Assembly (NCBI GenBank): GCA_965649825.1 | Contig: OZ287698.1 | Location: 682,001-746,000 of the forward strand | Length of the DNA stretch: 64,000 nucleotides | From: Penicillus capitatus | Taxonomy: Eukaryota > Chlorophyta | Reading direction: 5' to 3' | In this document: piece after piece, positions 47,792 through 61,353 of the stretch | Numbering within the stretch: position 1 is the stretch's first letter | How the letters are laid out: the number at the start of each line of letters is the position of its first letter | Made by a program: the position numbers and the translations under genes | Notes under the pieces: model-generated | Database searches by the model: none | Seen by the model: only the letters and a program-made list of their open reading frames with translations | What the model was told of the DNA's origin: nothing

Positions 47792-50700
47792 TGGTTTCGG
47801 AGCGAGGTTTGCATGGCCTGCTCCTCTTCGGATTGAGCCTATTCTGGGTGACTGCACTATGGGGTCACCAATCTGCTGACCTTTCAGATGTCAGAAAGAC
47901 CACACTTGAGACTATCCGACACTTCGTACACGGACAAGGCGACTGGACAGACGACTACATTTTCGGTATAAAAAGGAATCTGGATCTACAACTGCTCCAC
48001 GAAACAGGGGAGAGAAAGGCCGTGGCAGTAATCTTGTATTGCACAACAAACAAGTGTGACAGCATCTCGGAACGGCTCAGGACAATGAGCACCGAAAAAA
48101 ATTCACACATGGAAGACTGCATGCACTACATAAAGGGACACAGTGAAGAACACGAGGATCTTGGAGGACAGACGCAAAAAACGATCATTGATGCGATCGG
48201 TGAATGTCCAAACAGCGTCATCGTATACGATGCTCTACAGGGAATGACCCTGAGTGAGGCGAAGGTTCTTGTCAATGTTCTGTCAGAGGGAGGATCACTT
48301 ACTTGGGACGGAAAAACGATAAAAACCACAAACAGTTTGCTTTTCTTAGTAGTGAGTGGGACACAATCCGATAGGGAATGGCGACCGAAGGAGCTTCTAG
48401 AGACAGCGCGACACCGAGTATATGAAATGATCGTCGGGGATAGCGAAGACAACGAAACCCGTGTCTCGATCGCAAGGGCCCTACGTCGAAGATTTGAAGA
48501 GGCTGTGCCGATCTCCCAAGATGATTATCAGAGGGCCCGGGTAGATGAACCGGAGGCGATGGTCGAAGAGTCTACAGAAGGCCCAGCCAAGGCCGAGGAA
48601 CCAGAAGTGATGATAGAGGAATCTAGAGAGAGCCCAGAGCCAACGCGTGAGGAAAGCCAAGCATCAATGGAAACACCGGAACAAGAAGCAGTGACAGAGA
48701 CGACTCCGGAAGATGTCTTCAATATGCGAGGAGTTGAAGACGCTCTGCCTCAAGCTGAGTGGCCGCTCACAGTGGAACCAGGGGAGGTTACGCCAGAGAT
48801 GGGCTTTCAAGAACGCGCCTTCAACGTATTAACACAGTCGGTATTGACAATGGGAATACACGGAATCGTCAATTGGATGGTTGGAGGACGGGTTACCGCA
48901 GCAGTATCATCACCTGGGATAATCTCCGCCTTCACCGCAGCGACCCTCAACAACATGCCAAAGAAAGAAAGTAAAATGGAACGGGACATGAAGGTTTTCC
49001 TCCGAACGGCTCACGAATTCATGAAATTGATGAATCACACCGCGGAAGTGGGGGAGAAACACAAGAAGCCAACGATCGGGAGCGACGACAGGATGTCGGA
49101 CGATATGGCGGATGAAATGAAGAAGACGTTGCACAACATCAAAGGCCACATGGAAAACATCACATCCATCCTCGACGAATGCGCATGTGACGACATAAAC
49201 GACGGATGGAAAACTAACCGAGGAGAAGAAACCTGGATAGAGAGAATAGTCACGTGGATCCTCGGCGCTCGAGATAACATGGTGACGTGGACCGTTGGAG
49301 TCTTGTGGGATATATTCGGCTGGCCGGCCCTGCGAGGGGCATTGATAACGAAGAATGGTTGGCAACTGCTCGGAGTCATGATTGTCCTAGGGAAGATCAT
49401 AAACTGGATTGGATCGATCTTCGCATGTTTGGCGAGGAAGATAAGAATGGTAATAGGCATCGTTCGAGGCCTATGGTGGACAATGAGATTCGCATGGTTT
49501 TGCCTAAGATTCGATTGGGAAGGCCTAAAAGGTTTATGGACGTCCAGAAAGGAGGGACACACGCAGCAGCCTCAGCCTCAGCAACCGCAACCGCAACCGC
49601 CTCAAAGAGAAGAAGAAATCGTGACTATAGGTGATGCGAGACAGGAACGTATGATGCAAGAAGTCAGAGAAGAGATTCGCAATCTCACAGAAGGTGTTGC
49701 GCGAAATGCAGAAGAGATGGAGGAAAGGGTAATCAATCAACAACGGATGATGCAAGGCACGATTGAATCAAGCCTCCAAACTTTAAATCGAAGAGTGGAA
49801 GAGTTGGACGACAGAATTCGAAGGGATCCACAGGCGCCAAGGCAGCAGGCACGAGCCCCATCGATGAATGACTGGATTGAAGCGGAGAGAAGGCATCTGG
49901 GAGGTGGTATGACAGATCATGACCGCAGACGACTTGAGAGGCAGTATCGGAGAGTGCAGGAACATGTGCAAAGGCAACCACAAGGAGGAGTGGGAGAAAT
50001 ACAACCAGACGTACATATCGACCAAGTCAAAAGGCAACAAGTTACATTCGGTCCAGCGATCCAAGATCTGCAAAGAATGTTGCCCAAAGGAAAGGAAGAT
50101 ATTAGCCAGTTTGCGATTCGGTTGACGACTTTAATGGACAAGATCCGACATCCAGAGAAGTACATGGTCGCGTTCGAACGCGTTTTTAATATTGCCCATC
50201 CGAGAATCCAAGCCCAACTTAGGACGCTTGGCTGTGACAACGCCCAAGAGTGGTCACGGGTTCGAAGAATCTTACACGAGTTTACATCTGATGGACGAAG
50301 CGCGCCAAGAATTCCGTTCCCCGGCAGACAACAGGTCAAATCAAATGGAAACGGATATTTGTGCGAACACTGCAAAACAAGAGGGCACTCAGCGAGGGAT
50401 TGTCCACGCAGAAGCACAAAGAGAGTGGCCAAAGACCGTGTTTCTCAGACAAACGTAGTACAGACAACCGATACAGAAACGGGGACAAAGCAAAAAAGGT
50501 TGATCCGATACAATCTTCCTTTGAAGATTGCTGGCATTCCCAACAAGATTTCGTTCTTGTTGGACACCGGGGCAGAAACCAATGTTTTGTCGGAATCCTT
50601 GGCTAGAACCCATCAGTTTGTCTTAGAAACAACGTCGACCAAAGAAGTAACTGGATTTGACAATAGCACGAGTAAACCTTTAGGAGAAGTCACGTTAGAT

Positions 50701-50883
50701 TGTTCTCTTGGCGACAAGGAAACAAAACTCTCGTTCTTAGTATGCAAGGGGGTGACAAAGCCAATTTTGGGGTTAGAAGCTTTACAAACGCTAGGCCTCC
50801 GTTTAGATTGCGAACAAGATTGTGTTTTTGATAGTGACGGTAGAAAGATTCTTATTCACCAGGTATCATTGCCAAAAAACTGA
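47791..50883 (+). CDS. Retrotransposon Gag-protease with N-terminal secretory/AAA-like extension
   Basis: 1030 codons. Residues 1-25 (GLHGLLLFGLSLFWVTALWG) look like a signal peptide. Residues about 60-240 resemble a torsin/ClpB-like AAA+ core by eye: a Walker-B-like strand NSVIVYDALQGM at 142-152 (catalytic Glu replaced), then SLTWDGKTIKTTNSLLFLVVSG resembling the sensor-1 region; no intact Walker A is visible. An acidic Glu/Pro-rich linker (243-310) follows, then hydrophobic helices at about 340-375 and 480-586 (NGWQLLGVMIVLGKIINWIG). A Gln/Pro linker and coiled coil (610-690) lead to a capsid-like helical region (730-850), one CCHC zinc knuckle (CEHCKTRGHSARDC, about 858-871) and an aspartic protease (FLLDTGAETNVLS, about 921-933). 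The capsid-knuckle-protease part is ordinary Gag-Pro; the first 590 residues are not. Confidence 0.88.
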   Translation: MVSERGLHGLLLFGLSLFWVTALWGHQSADLSDVRKTTLETIRHFVHGQGDWTDDYIFGIKRNLDLQLLHETGERKAVAVILYCTTNKCDSISERLRTMSTEKNSHMEDCMHYIKGHSEEHEDLGGQTQKTIIDAIGECPNSVIVYDALQGMTLSEAKVLVNVLSEGGSLTWDGKTIKTTNSLLFLVVSGTQSDREWRPKELLETARHRVYEMIVGDSEDNETRVSIARALRRRFEEAVPISQDDYQRARVDEPEAMVEESTEGPAKAEEPEVMIEESRESPEPTREESQASMETPEQEAVTETTPEDVFNMRGVEDALPQAEWPLTVEPGEVTPEMGFQERAFNVLTQSVLTMGIHGIVNWMVGGRVTAAVSSPGIISAFTAATLNNMPKKESKMERDMKVFLRTAHEFMKLMNHTAEVGEKHKKPTIGSDDRMSDDMADEMKKTLHNIKGHMENITSILDECACDDINDGWKTNRGEETWIERIVTWILGARDNMVTWTVGVLWDIFGWPALRGALITKNGWQLLGVMIVLGKIINWIGSIFACLARKIRMVIGIVRGLWWTMRFAWFCLRFDWEGLKGLWTSRKEGHTQQPQPQQPQPQPPQREEEIVTIGDARQERMMQEVREEIRNLTEGVARNAEEMEERVINQQRMMQGTIESSLQTLNRRVEELDDRIRRDPQAPRQQARAPSMNDWIEAERRHLGGGMTDHDRRRLERQYRRVQEHVQRQPQGGVGEIQPDVHIDQVKRQQVTFGPAIQDLQRMLPKGKEDISQFAIRLTTLMDKIRHPEKYMVAFERVFNIAHPRIQAQLRTLGCDNAQEWSRVRRILHEFTSDGRSAPRIPFPGRQQVKSNGNGYLCEHCKTRGHSARDCPRRSTKRVAKDRVSQTNVVQTTDTETGTKQKRLIRYNLPLKIAGIPNKISFLLDTGAETNVLSESLARTHQFVLETTSTKEVTGFDNSTSKPLGEVTLDCSLGDKETKLSFLVCKGVTKPILGLEALQTLGLRLDCEQDCVFDSDGRKILIHQVSLPKN
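47792..47806 (+). promoter_or_regulatory. Putative tRNA primer-binding site
   Basis: TGGTTTCGGAGCGAG begins immediately after the LTR end and with TGG, the complement of a tRNA CCA end, so it fits a minus-strand primer site. The tRNA cannot be named without the host tRNA set. The A ending the LTR plus TG of this site also form the first ATG of the Gag ORF. Confidence 0.6.
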
Positions 50884-50907
50884 CAGAGGAGCCTGTTTTT
50901 CAGCAGG
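50874..50907 (+). promoter_or_regulatory. Programmed -1 frameshift site
   Basis: The heptamer A AAA AAC (50874-50880) lies in the zero frame immediately before the Gag stop TGA (50881). The -1 frame is open from here through all of Pol. Ten bases downstream, GCCTG and CAGGC (50891-50908) can pair around an 8-nt loop. This heptamer is a known retroviral slippery sequence; the short stem may be part of a larger structure. Confidence 0.8.
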
Positions 50908-53900
50908 CGACAAATAATCAAAGAGAAAAGGGGGATGAAATCAAAAAGCTAATTCTCATAAGTCGCAATTGGACAAAAAAGGGGAAAAGGAAACAAAAAG
51001 AAGTCTCAAGTGCTGGTTGCCTCCATGTAACAGAGGAGATCAAACCGGAATTTTTTCCTTTTAAAAGAAATGGGTGGCTCATCTTTGTGGCAGGAAGGAG
51101 TATAGTTTTAGGGCCTTTTAAGAGTAGAAGAATTATCTTACCTTTTAGATTTTCCGAAGACATAGAATGGAAAGCAATTTTTGACTGCACACAAAATAAA
51201 GGAATATTCTGTCGTTGCAAGATTTACACAAATGGGCAAATAAGCATAGTAATCTTCAACCAAACTGATGTTCCACAGCATATCACAAGCAAAATGAAGT
51301 TGGTCTGTGGAAAGGTGAACATAGATTGGATTATCGATGTTAACGGGGTGAAGCATGCATTAAAGAACGATACGAAGAAAATACAAATGGTGACGAGTTC
51401 AGTAGATAAGCACGACACGATGAGTTTAGTACAGAGGTTAAAAGGCATGTTCCCGAATGTTTTTTGTGACAAGGTTAGATCAGCTAATGAGAGTTTACTA
51501 CGTATTAGAGTTAGCGAAAGGGATCTATTATGGAATTTTGAGCCTAAACCTTGCTGGCGAGAAAACTATTTTTCCGATTTGACCGAAAAAGAGATTACCG
51601 AAGAGATAGAGTCGTTACTTGAAGAAGAAATCATTCGAGTGTTATCCACGGAGGAAGCCATTCATGCAGTCGTGGCACCTTTGAACTTTTTGAGAAAACC
51701 AAATGGGAAAATAAGACCAACTATTGACTTCAGAGATATCAACACATATCTAAAAGGGAGTCAGGGTGGCACAATAACCCCGGTAGCTGACGCAATTAGT
51801 AAAATCGATCCTAGTTGGACTGTTTTTAATATTGTTGACGTGGTTCATGGGTACGGTTCAATACCAATAGACGATAGTCTGTCTAAGTTTTTTGCAGTGC
51901 ATTGGAAGGGGGTAACATATGGTTTCCGCAGACTTCCGCAGGGTGTTAACATAAGTCCGGAGCTCTTTAATAATAGAATGACTCACATTCTGCAAGGACT
52001 AGACGTGATAAGATATTTTGACGATATATTAGTGGGTGGAGAAACAGTGAATGATCTCTTTGAAAAGACTAGGCTGCTATTACAGCGTTTTGATGAATAT
52101 GGTCTGACGATCAACATACAAAAATGTGATTGGTTCAAGAGCTCCGTGAGTTTTTTGGGTACAGAACTGAATAATGGCACCATCAACCCATACCACAAGC
52201 TGCAAGCCATTTTACAGAAGTTGCCAAGTATAGAATCACGCCATGACGTTCAAAGAGCAGTGGGGCTGTGTCAACAAGTCGCACCATATTGCTACAAATA
52301 CACATATGTCATGAATGAGCTGAAGCCGTTTCTTAAAAGAGAAAATAATGATTACAAACAAGCGAATAAGATTTTTCAAGAGACAGTAACCGATTTGTGT
52401 ATCAATGCATACAGATTGACACTACAGAGGGTGGGTCCGTTTCATTTGTACACCGATTGGTTTGGAAACCCTTTGAATCAGTTTGGCTTTGTCCTGTTTA
52501 ATTCAGCTTTGCAGCCATGTGTTTTTGGTTCGTTTGCTACAAGCGAGAAGGTAGGAAGTTTTTTGGGGGAATTGATGGGGATCGTGGAAGCTTTAAAGCA
52601 ATGTTTTTACATGACAAAGGGATTTGCTGTTACCGTATATTCGGATAACCAGGCCACAGTAGAGTGGCTGAAGGAGCCGACATTTTTGCACAAGTTCAAG
52701 GATTTAAGGATACAACGACAATACAGTTGGCTGAGGCATCATTTTTCACTAGACAGACTGAATTTCCGTTTCGTAGAAGGGAAGGACAATGCGATCGCAG
52801 ATGTACTCAGTCGATGGAAGGTGGCTAATCCAGTGGCCTCGGAAATCAACCAAAAACACCAGGGCTACCAAGTTTGTACCCTCGGGGTACAACAAGAAAC
52901 ACAAAGTTGGCGCAGGGAAGCGATTGCTCGAGCACACAAGGGCCACTTTGGAATTAGAAAGACGTGGTTGAATTTGAGATCGGATGGGTTCAGGTGGGAA
53001 AATGATTACGAAGACGTCAAAAGTTTTGTTCGGACTTGTGATGTTTGCCAGCAATTTAGACAATTGCAACACAACGTAGATTTAGGGATGATAGATAGTC
53101 CAACACCGAACCATACCTTGTGTTTAGATTTCATCGGTCCGTTACCTAGAGGACGGCATGGTTATCGTTTTATTGCAACCGGTATAGATGCATTTACCAA
53201 GTTTGGCACGGCGCAAGCATCTAAAACGTGTTCTACTACTCAGATTATAAAGCTGCTGAAGAACTGGATTGCATTGAATGGCCCACCGGAACGTATTCTG
53301 TGTGACAATGGAGCAGCATTCATCTCAAAAGAGTTTGAGAGTTTCTGTGAGCGATACGGCGTTGACATCATTCACACACCGGCGTATGCACATAAAAGCG
53401 CCGGCACAATTGAAGCGTACAACAAGAACTTCGTCAATCGTCTAAAGAGAATTTGGAAAGAGAAAAGAGGAGACTGGACCGAACACATCAACGAATGTGT
53501 GCAAGAAATAAATCGAACAGTGCATTGCACTACTCTTTTCTGTCCAAGATATCTCCTTAAAGGAATTCACAGAAGTGGCAGACTGGCAAATGATGGGCAA
53601 TTAGCAAAAGATCGGAAACTGGCTTACGAGAGAATCAAAAAAGCACACGAGCAGTCTGCGAAGAGATATGCAAAGAACGTCAAAGATGTTCCTATTCACG
53701 AGGGCATGGAAGTATGTTGGTACAACTCCAAATTAGCCGATCGCTTAGACTCTAAGCTCTATTCGAAGTGGGTTTCTCCCTGTGTTTTGACAAAGAAACG
53801 TAGTGAACATCGTTGGGATATCAAACTGCCTGACGGGTCTTACCTCTATAACGTACATCGAGATTTTCTTCAACCATTTCGGCGAAAGATAGGTGGGCCC

Positions 53901-53909
53901 ATGTTCTGA
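50880..53909 (+). CDS. Retrotransposon Pol: reverse transcriptase, RNase H, integrase
   Basis: The -1 frame runs without stop from the frameshift site to 53909; there is no ATG near the start of the conserved part (51087 is GTG), so expression by frameshift is expected. RT shows PNGKIRPTIDFRDIN, a GVTYGFRRLPQGVN block and the catalytic YFDD (VIRYFDDILVGG, near 52013). RNase H shows LYTDWFGN and VYSDNQATVEWL. Integrase has the HHCC zinc module (AHKGHFGIRKTW ... CDVCQQ), catalytic Asp in LDFIGPLPRGRHGYR, second Asp in CDNGAAFISKEFE and Glu in AGTIEAYNKN. All catalytic residues expected by family are present. The C-terminal about 100 residues (VCWYNSKLADRLDSKLY, KWVSPCVL) resemble the GPY-type integrase tail; no chromodomain is recognised. 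The protein ends 8 bp before the 3' LTR. Confidence 0.95.
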   Translation: MTEEPVFQQATNNQREKGDEIKKLILISRNWTKKGKRKQKEVSSAGCLHVTEEIKPEFFPFKRNGWLIFVAGRSIVLGPFKSRRIILPFRFSEDIEWKAIFDCTQNKGIFCRCKIYTNGQISIVIFNQTDVPQHITSKMKLVCGKVNIDWIIDVNGVKHALKNDTKKIQMVTSSVDKHDTMSLVQRLKGMFPNVFCDKVRSANESLLRIRVSERDLLWNFEPKPCWRENYFSDLTEKEITEEIESLLEEEIIRVLSTEEAIHAVVAPLNFLRKPNGKIRPTIDFRDINTYLKGSQGGTITPVADAISKIDPSWTVFNIVDVVHGYGSIPIDDSLSKFFAVHWKGVTYGFRRLPQGVNISPELFNNRMTHILQGLDVIRYFDDILVGGETVNDLFEKTRLLLQRFDEYGLTINIQKCDWFKSSVSFLGTELNNGTINPYHKLQAILQKLPSIESRHDVQRAVGLCQQVAPYCYKYTYVMNELKPFLKRENNDYKQANKIFQETVTDLCINAYRLTLQRVGPFHLYTDWFGNPLNQFGFVLFNSALQPCVFGSFATSEKVGSFLGELMGIVEALKQCFYMTKGFAVTVYSDNQATVEWLKEPTFLHKFKDLRIQRQYSWLRHHFSLDRLNFRFVEGKDNAIADVLSRWKVANPVASEINQKHQGYQVCTLGVQQETQSWRREAIARAHKGHFGIRKTWLNLRSDGFRWENDYEDVKSFVRTCDVCQQFRQLQHNVDLGMIDSPTPNHTLCLDFIGPLPRGRHGYRFIATGIDAFTKFGTAQASKTCSTTQIIKLLKNWIALNGPPERILCDNGAAFISKEFESFCERYGVDIIHTPAYAHKSAGTIEAYNKNFVNRLKRIWKEKRGDWTEHINECVQEINRTVHCTTLFCPRYLLKGIHRSGRLANDGQLAKDRKLAYERIKKAHEQSAKRYAKNVKDVPIHEGMEVCWYNSKLADRLDSKLYSKWVSPCVLTKKRSEHRWDIKLPDGSYLYNVHRDFLQPFRRKIGGPMF

Positions 53910-54057
53910 TGGAATACGATGAGAATAATCTAGAAAAATGAACATTAAAACGGACGCGCTGGATCACAGGATTGTAACTGCGATCTGTACGTTTCACAAA
54001 CAAACAGCCTACCGCGAACGCGCATTCCTTTACCCTTTCGAGCGAATTCTCACAGCA
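53902..54057 (+). repeat. 3' LTR (156 bp)
   Basis: Identical to the 5' LTR. The purine-rich stretch GAAAGATAGGTGGG just upstream (53884-53897) is a candidate polypurine tract, although it is followed by CCCA before the LTR. The Pol stop codon overlaps its first bases. Confidence 0.97.
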
Positions 54058-54280
54058 CCAGTTATCAAGAATCGTGTAAACACTCAACGAAAACAAGGAG
54101 TCCAGTTATCAAGAATCGTGTAAACACTCAACGAAAACAAGGAGTCCAGTTATCAAGAATCGTGTAAACACTCAACGAAAACAAGGAGTCCAGTTATCAA
54201 GAATCGTGTAAACACTCAACGAAAACAAGGAGTCCAGTTATCAAGAATCGTGTAAACACTCAACGAAAACAAGGAGTCAA
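54058..54280. repeat. Five tandem 44-bp units right of the retrotransposon
   Basis: Units start at 54061, 54105, 54149, 54193 and 54237 and read GTTATCAAGAATCGTGTAAA... ending GGAGTCCA; the last diverges after GGAGTC. With the copy at 47590 the pre-insertion array held six units. The right target-site copy CCAG is at 54058-54061. Confidence 0.95.
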
Positions 54281-55196
54281 TATGATCGCGACGACGACGA
54301 TAACAACGCACTCAGAAGATAACACAGGAACTCGAGATTAGTTACATGACGCTGTTGCCTATTCGGGATAGTTGGAGATGGTTTAACCTTAAGTATCACG
54401 GCTCCAAATCGTCGATGATAGATTACGGAACATATGGTGGTAATCCATACGATTGCTTGTGCATGGTCGATTGTGCAAAGAAGGGCGTTTCCCCAGAGTC
54501 CCATGAGATGAAGGTGATGTTACAAAACTCAAGTGTTCGATTGCCGAATCACATCACGTCGAGTGGTTGAACGAACAGGCGTCACTAGAGTAAAAGATGC
54601 CTTGCTTCAAGTAATGATTTTAAAGCCCACTGTGCCGATTTCGGCTTAAGCATAATGTTTCATGGAGGAATGATGCATTTGTGAGATTAATAGGACGGAG
54701 TCGTGCAGAAACAGCTAGTTAGCTAGTTATCTATGTTTACTGCTTAGGAGCGATGCGTTGGCGGAGATCATTCACATGTTCTGCGTTCCTCAGAAGTGGA
54801 GGAAGTGATGAAATACTACTCTGTCACGCAGGTATCCCTAGTCAGAAAGCATTCAGATTCCCTGTGATGACACGGCGACAACCATTGCACGAGTTCTGCT
54901 CTTTGGAACCGATTCGTCTCTTCTGATCCGCCGGAGATTCGCCAAAAAATCAGAGAGAAAGTGTGAGAGAAGACCGCGGCAACCTACCTCTCTGGAAACG
55001 CTGCACGATCGTTTTCACTGTCGGCGAACAGTCTGTAAATCGCACCAATGCTCTCACTATGCGTGCAGATTGCTGCTCCGCAGGGTTGTTGTTACTTAAA
55101 GCTACTCGTTGTCTGCGTAGTAATGCTCTTTCTTTTCTCTGGAGACAGTGTTCGTACAAATTATTGATTTCAGATCATCGTCATTTTCCTCTGCAT
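54281..55196. other. Intergenic between tandem array and SMC3 end
   Basis: Frames of 70-75 codons on both strands have no motif. A 149-codon plus frame across 54963-55412 overlaps the 3' end of SMC3 on the opposite strand and is treated as a shadow. Confidence 0.4.
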
Positions 55197-59733
<4,537 letters not shown>

Positions 59734-59810
59734 TGTGCGTCGACGAGGTAGGCGCGAAGATACAGAAATCCAAATGTCACTTCAAATAAGGACGCATTTG
59801 CACCAGCGGC
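59734..59810. promoter_or_regulatory. 77-bp divergent intergenic region
   Basis: Separates the start codons of SMC3 (minus) and the CPBP protease (plus). It must carry, or share with adjacent exons, both promoters. No TATA box is seen. Confidence 0.5.
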
Positions 59811-61205
59811 ATGCGGGTACAAATGAAGGCGACCTGCGCGACATCTTGGCGCAGAACGTGGACGACTGGGAAGGTGACGACCAGTCGAACCACGCAACAG
59901 TCGCAGTCGCTGCCCCAGCTTGGCCACGCGCGTCTATATCGCCACGGCAAGAAACGATCTCTCTTGTGCGTCTCTGCGAAAAAAGGTGCACTCCTTCCGG
60001 GAAACACAACCCCAATCATGATTCGAGTAAAGAGAAAGGAAAAGAGATAGGAAGAGTTCAAAAAGCGGATCTGACAGAACCATTCGTCAGCCAAGTTTTC
60101 TATTCATCTGCGAAATCTCACTGCCCAATGCTAGGATTCGGCAGTGGAATCGTCGTGGGATTTTTGGAGTTGGGACGCATATAATGAAAAATTCGAGGTT
60201 CCCTGTCAGAGAAAGGGTAATCCTCTGACGTTGATGGATTCAGGTTCCGTGGGATGGCATGATCGTTGTCTTGGGCATGACGGGATGGTTATTGAGCTAT
60301 GTAACAGTCGGGCTCGCTTTCGTTCCGGTTTTCATCAAGCTTATTGGTGTGACCTCGCTTACTGAGATGACGGCGTCTCAGCGCGCCACACTTCTATTTT
60401 GCGTCCAGGTCTGAGAAGTATCATATTCTTCAAGTGTGACGTGTGTGAGATGGACATCTGTTGCAGGCAGCACAGACATTGACTGGGGTGGGAATTATTT
60501 ACGTTGTGACGCAGAAGTGGACGATTGATGCAGAATCCGACCTGTTTCGTTTTTCTTTGCGTAAGCCATTCGAGAAACGGTATGGGTGGCTTATCTGGGC
60601 GCTGATTGGCATCGTACTCTCCATTACTGTCAATATACTGCTCTCTACCCTTCTCTACCGTTTCGGCATCGAGGCACGGCATAGTGATCATCTTATTCGA
60701 CGAGAATGTCGTGCGAAGATCTTAGGGATCGGGCACAGGGACGGCAGATTCAGTCGCTGAGATGATTTCTTTAGATCCAGTCACTTTCCTATCACTGATG
60801 TCCGTCGTCGGCGTCTTTGCCCCTTTGCTCGAAGAGGTAATGCAAATGGATCGTCCAGGTGTGATCCTTACATTCTAGACGGTCTTTCGTGGATTTCTAC
60901 TGACAAGTCTGATGAAATGGATGCCAGCATACCAGGCCACTATCATCAGCGGCATGGCTTTCGGTTGTGCCCATCTCACTGCGAAAGACCTTCCTTATCT
61001 GACTGTCATCGGGTACGACAGGCAATCCAGCCTTCTGTGTCATCGCACATGCCAATGATGTTGTAGTTGCGTTTGGGGCTTCATGTACATTCGATCCCGA
61101 AATCTCGCCACACCGATGCTGATGCACAGTATGTGGAATTCGACAGTTTTGGCGATACTCTTTCTCCTAGCGGCCATGGGCATCGATGTAAAACAGATCT
61201 TGTGA
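59811..61205 (+). CDS. CPBP/CAAX-type intramembrane metalloprotease, possibly plastid-targeted
   Basis: Seven exons, 344 codons. Introns: 60027-60134, 60198-60243, 60409-60466, 60674-60725 (GC-AG), 60837-60878, 61013-61066. The N-terminus (MKATCATSWRRTWTTGKVTT...) is Ser/Thr/Arg-rich without a signal peptide, like a plastid or mitochondrial transit peptide. FEVPWDG and several membrane helices (MIVVLGMTGWLLSYVTVGLA; YGWLIWALIGIVLSITVNIL) precede the catalytic motifs: LLEETVFRGFL (EExxxR, created by splicing), GMAFGCAHLTAKD and LMHSMWNSTVL (H...N). The FEVPW element and motif order match plant and cyanobacterial CPBP proteases. The substrate is unknown. The GC donor at 60674 is required because GT alternatives lead to a stop. 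Confidence 0.9.
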
Positions 61206-61353
61206 AACAATACTGCATTTCTGATGTCATGTTGCTTTCTCTCCACAGCACGACACGACCCACCGTTGTGGGATCTTCAATCGCTGATACGAAAACGGTT
61301 GAGTTGGCATTTGAGGCTAAACGCCGAAGGAATGCCAATATCGCGTATCGCAG

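Larger units (their letters stand above)
47636..54057 (+). mobile_element. Complete Ty3/gypsy-type LTR retrotransposon, apparently recent
   Basis: A 6422-bp element bounded by identical 156-bp LTRs (TG...CA) and a 4-bp duplication CCAG on both sides. Order: LTR, primer-binding site, Gag-protease ORF with an unusual N-terminal extension, then a -1 frame Pol with RT, RNase H and integrase, then LTR. The RT-RH-IN order identifies a Ty3/gypsy (Metaviridae-like) element. Both ORFs are uninterrupted, LTRs are identical by direct comparison, and the insertion lies inside a tandem array, so it is likely young and possibly active. Confidence 0.95.

Noticed and set aside
49534-49981. Minus-strand frames inside the Gag ORF as an accessory gene
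   Set aside because: No motif, and the plus strand has a 1030-codon open frame with recognised domains.
51087-51089. GTG at 51087 as an independent start of pol
   Set aside because: The -1 frame is already open through the gag stop with a slippery heptamer, and GTG starts are not expected in a eukaryotic transcript; frameshift fusion explains the arrangement better.
47590-54280. 44-bp tandem units as a CRISPR array
   Set aside because: The units are contiguous with no spacers, and the genome is eukaryotic with spliceosomal introns. It is a satellite-like array.
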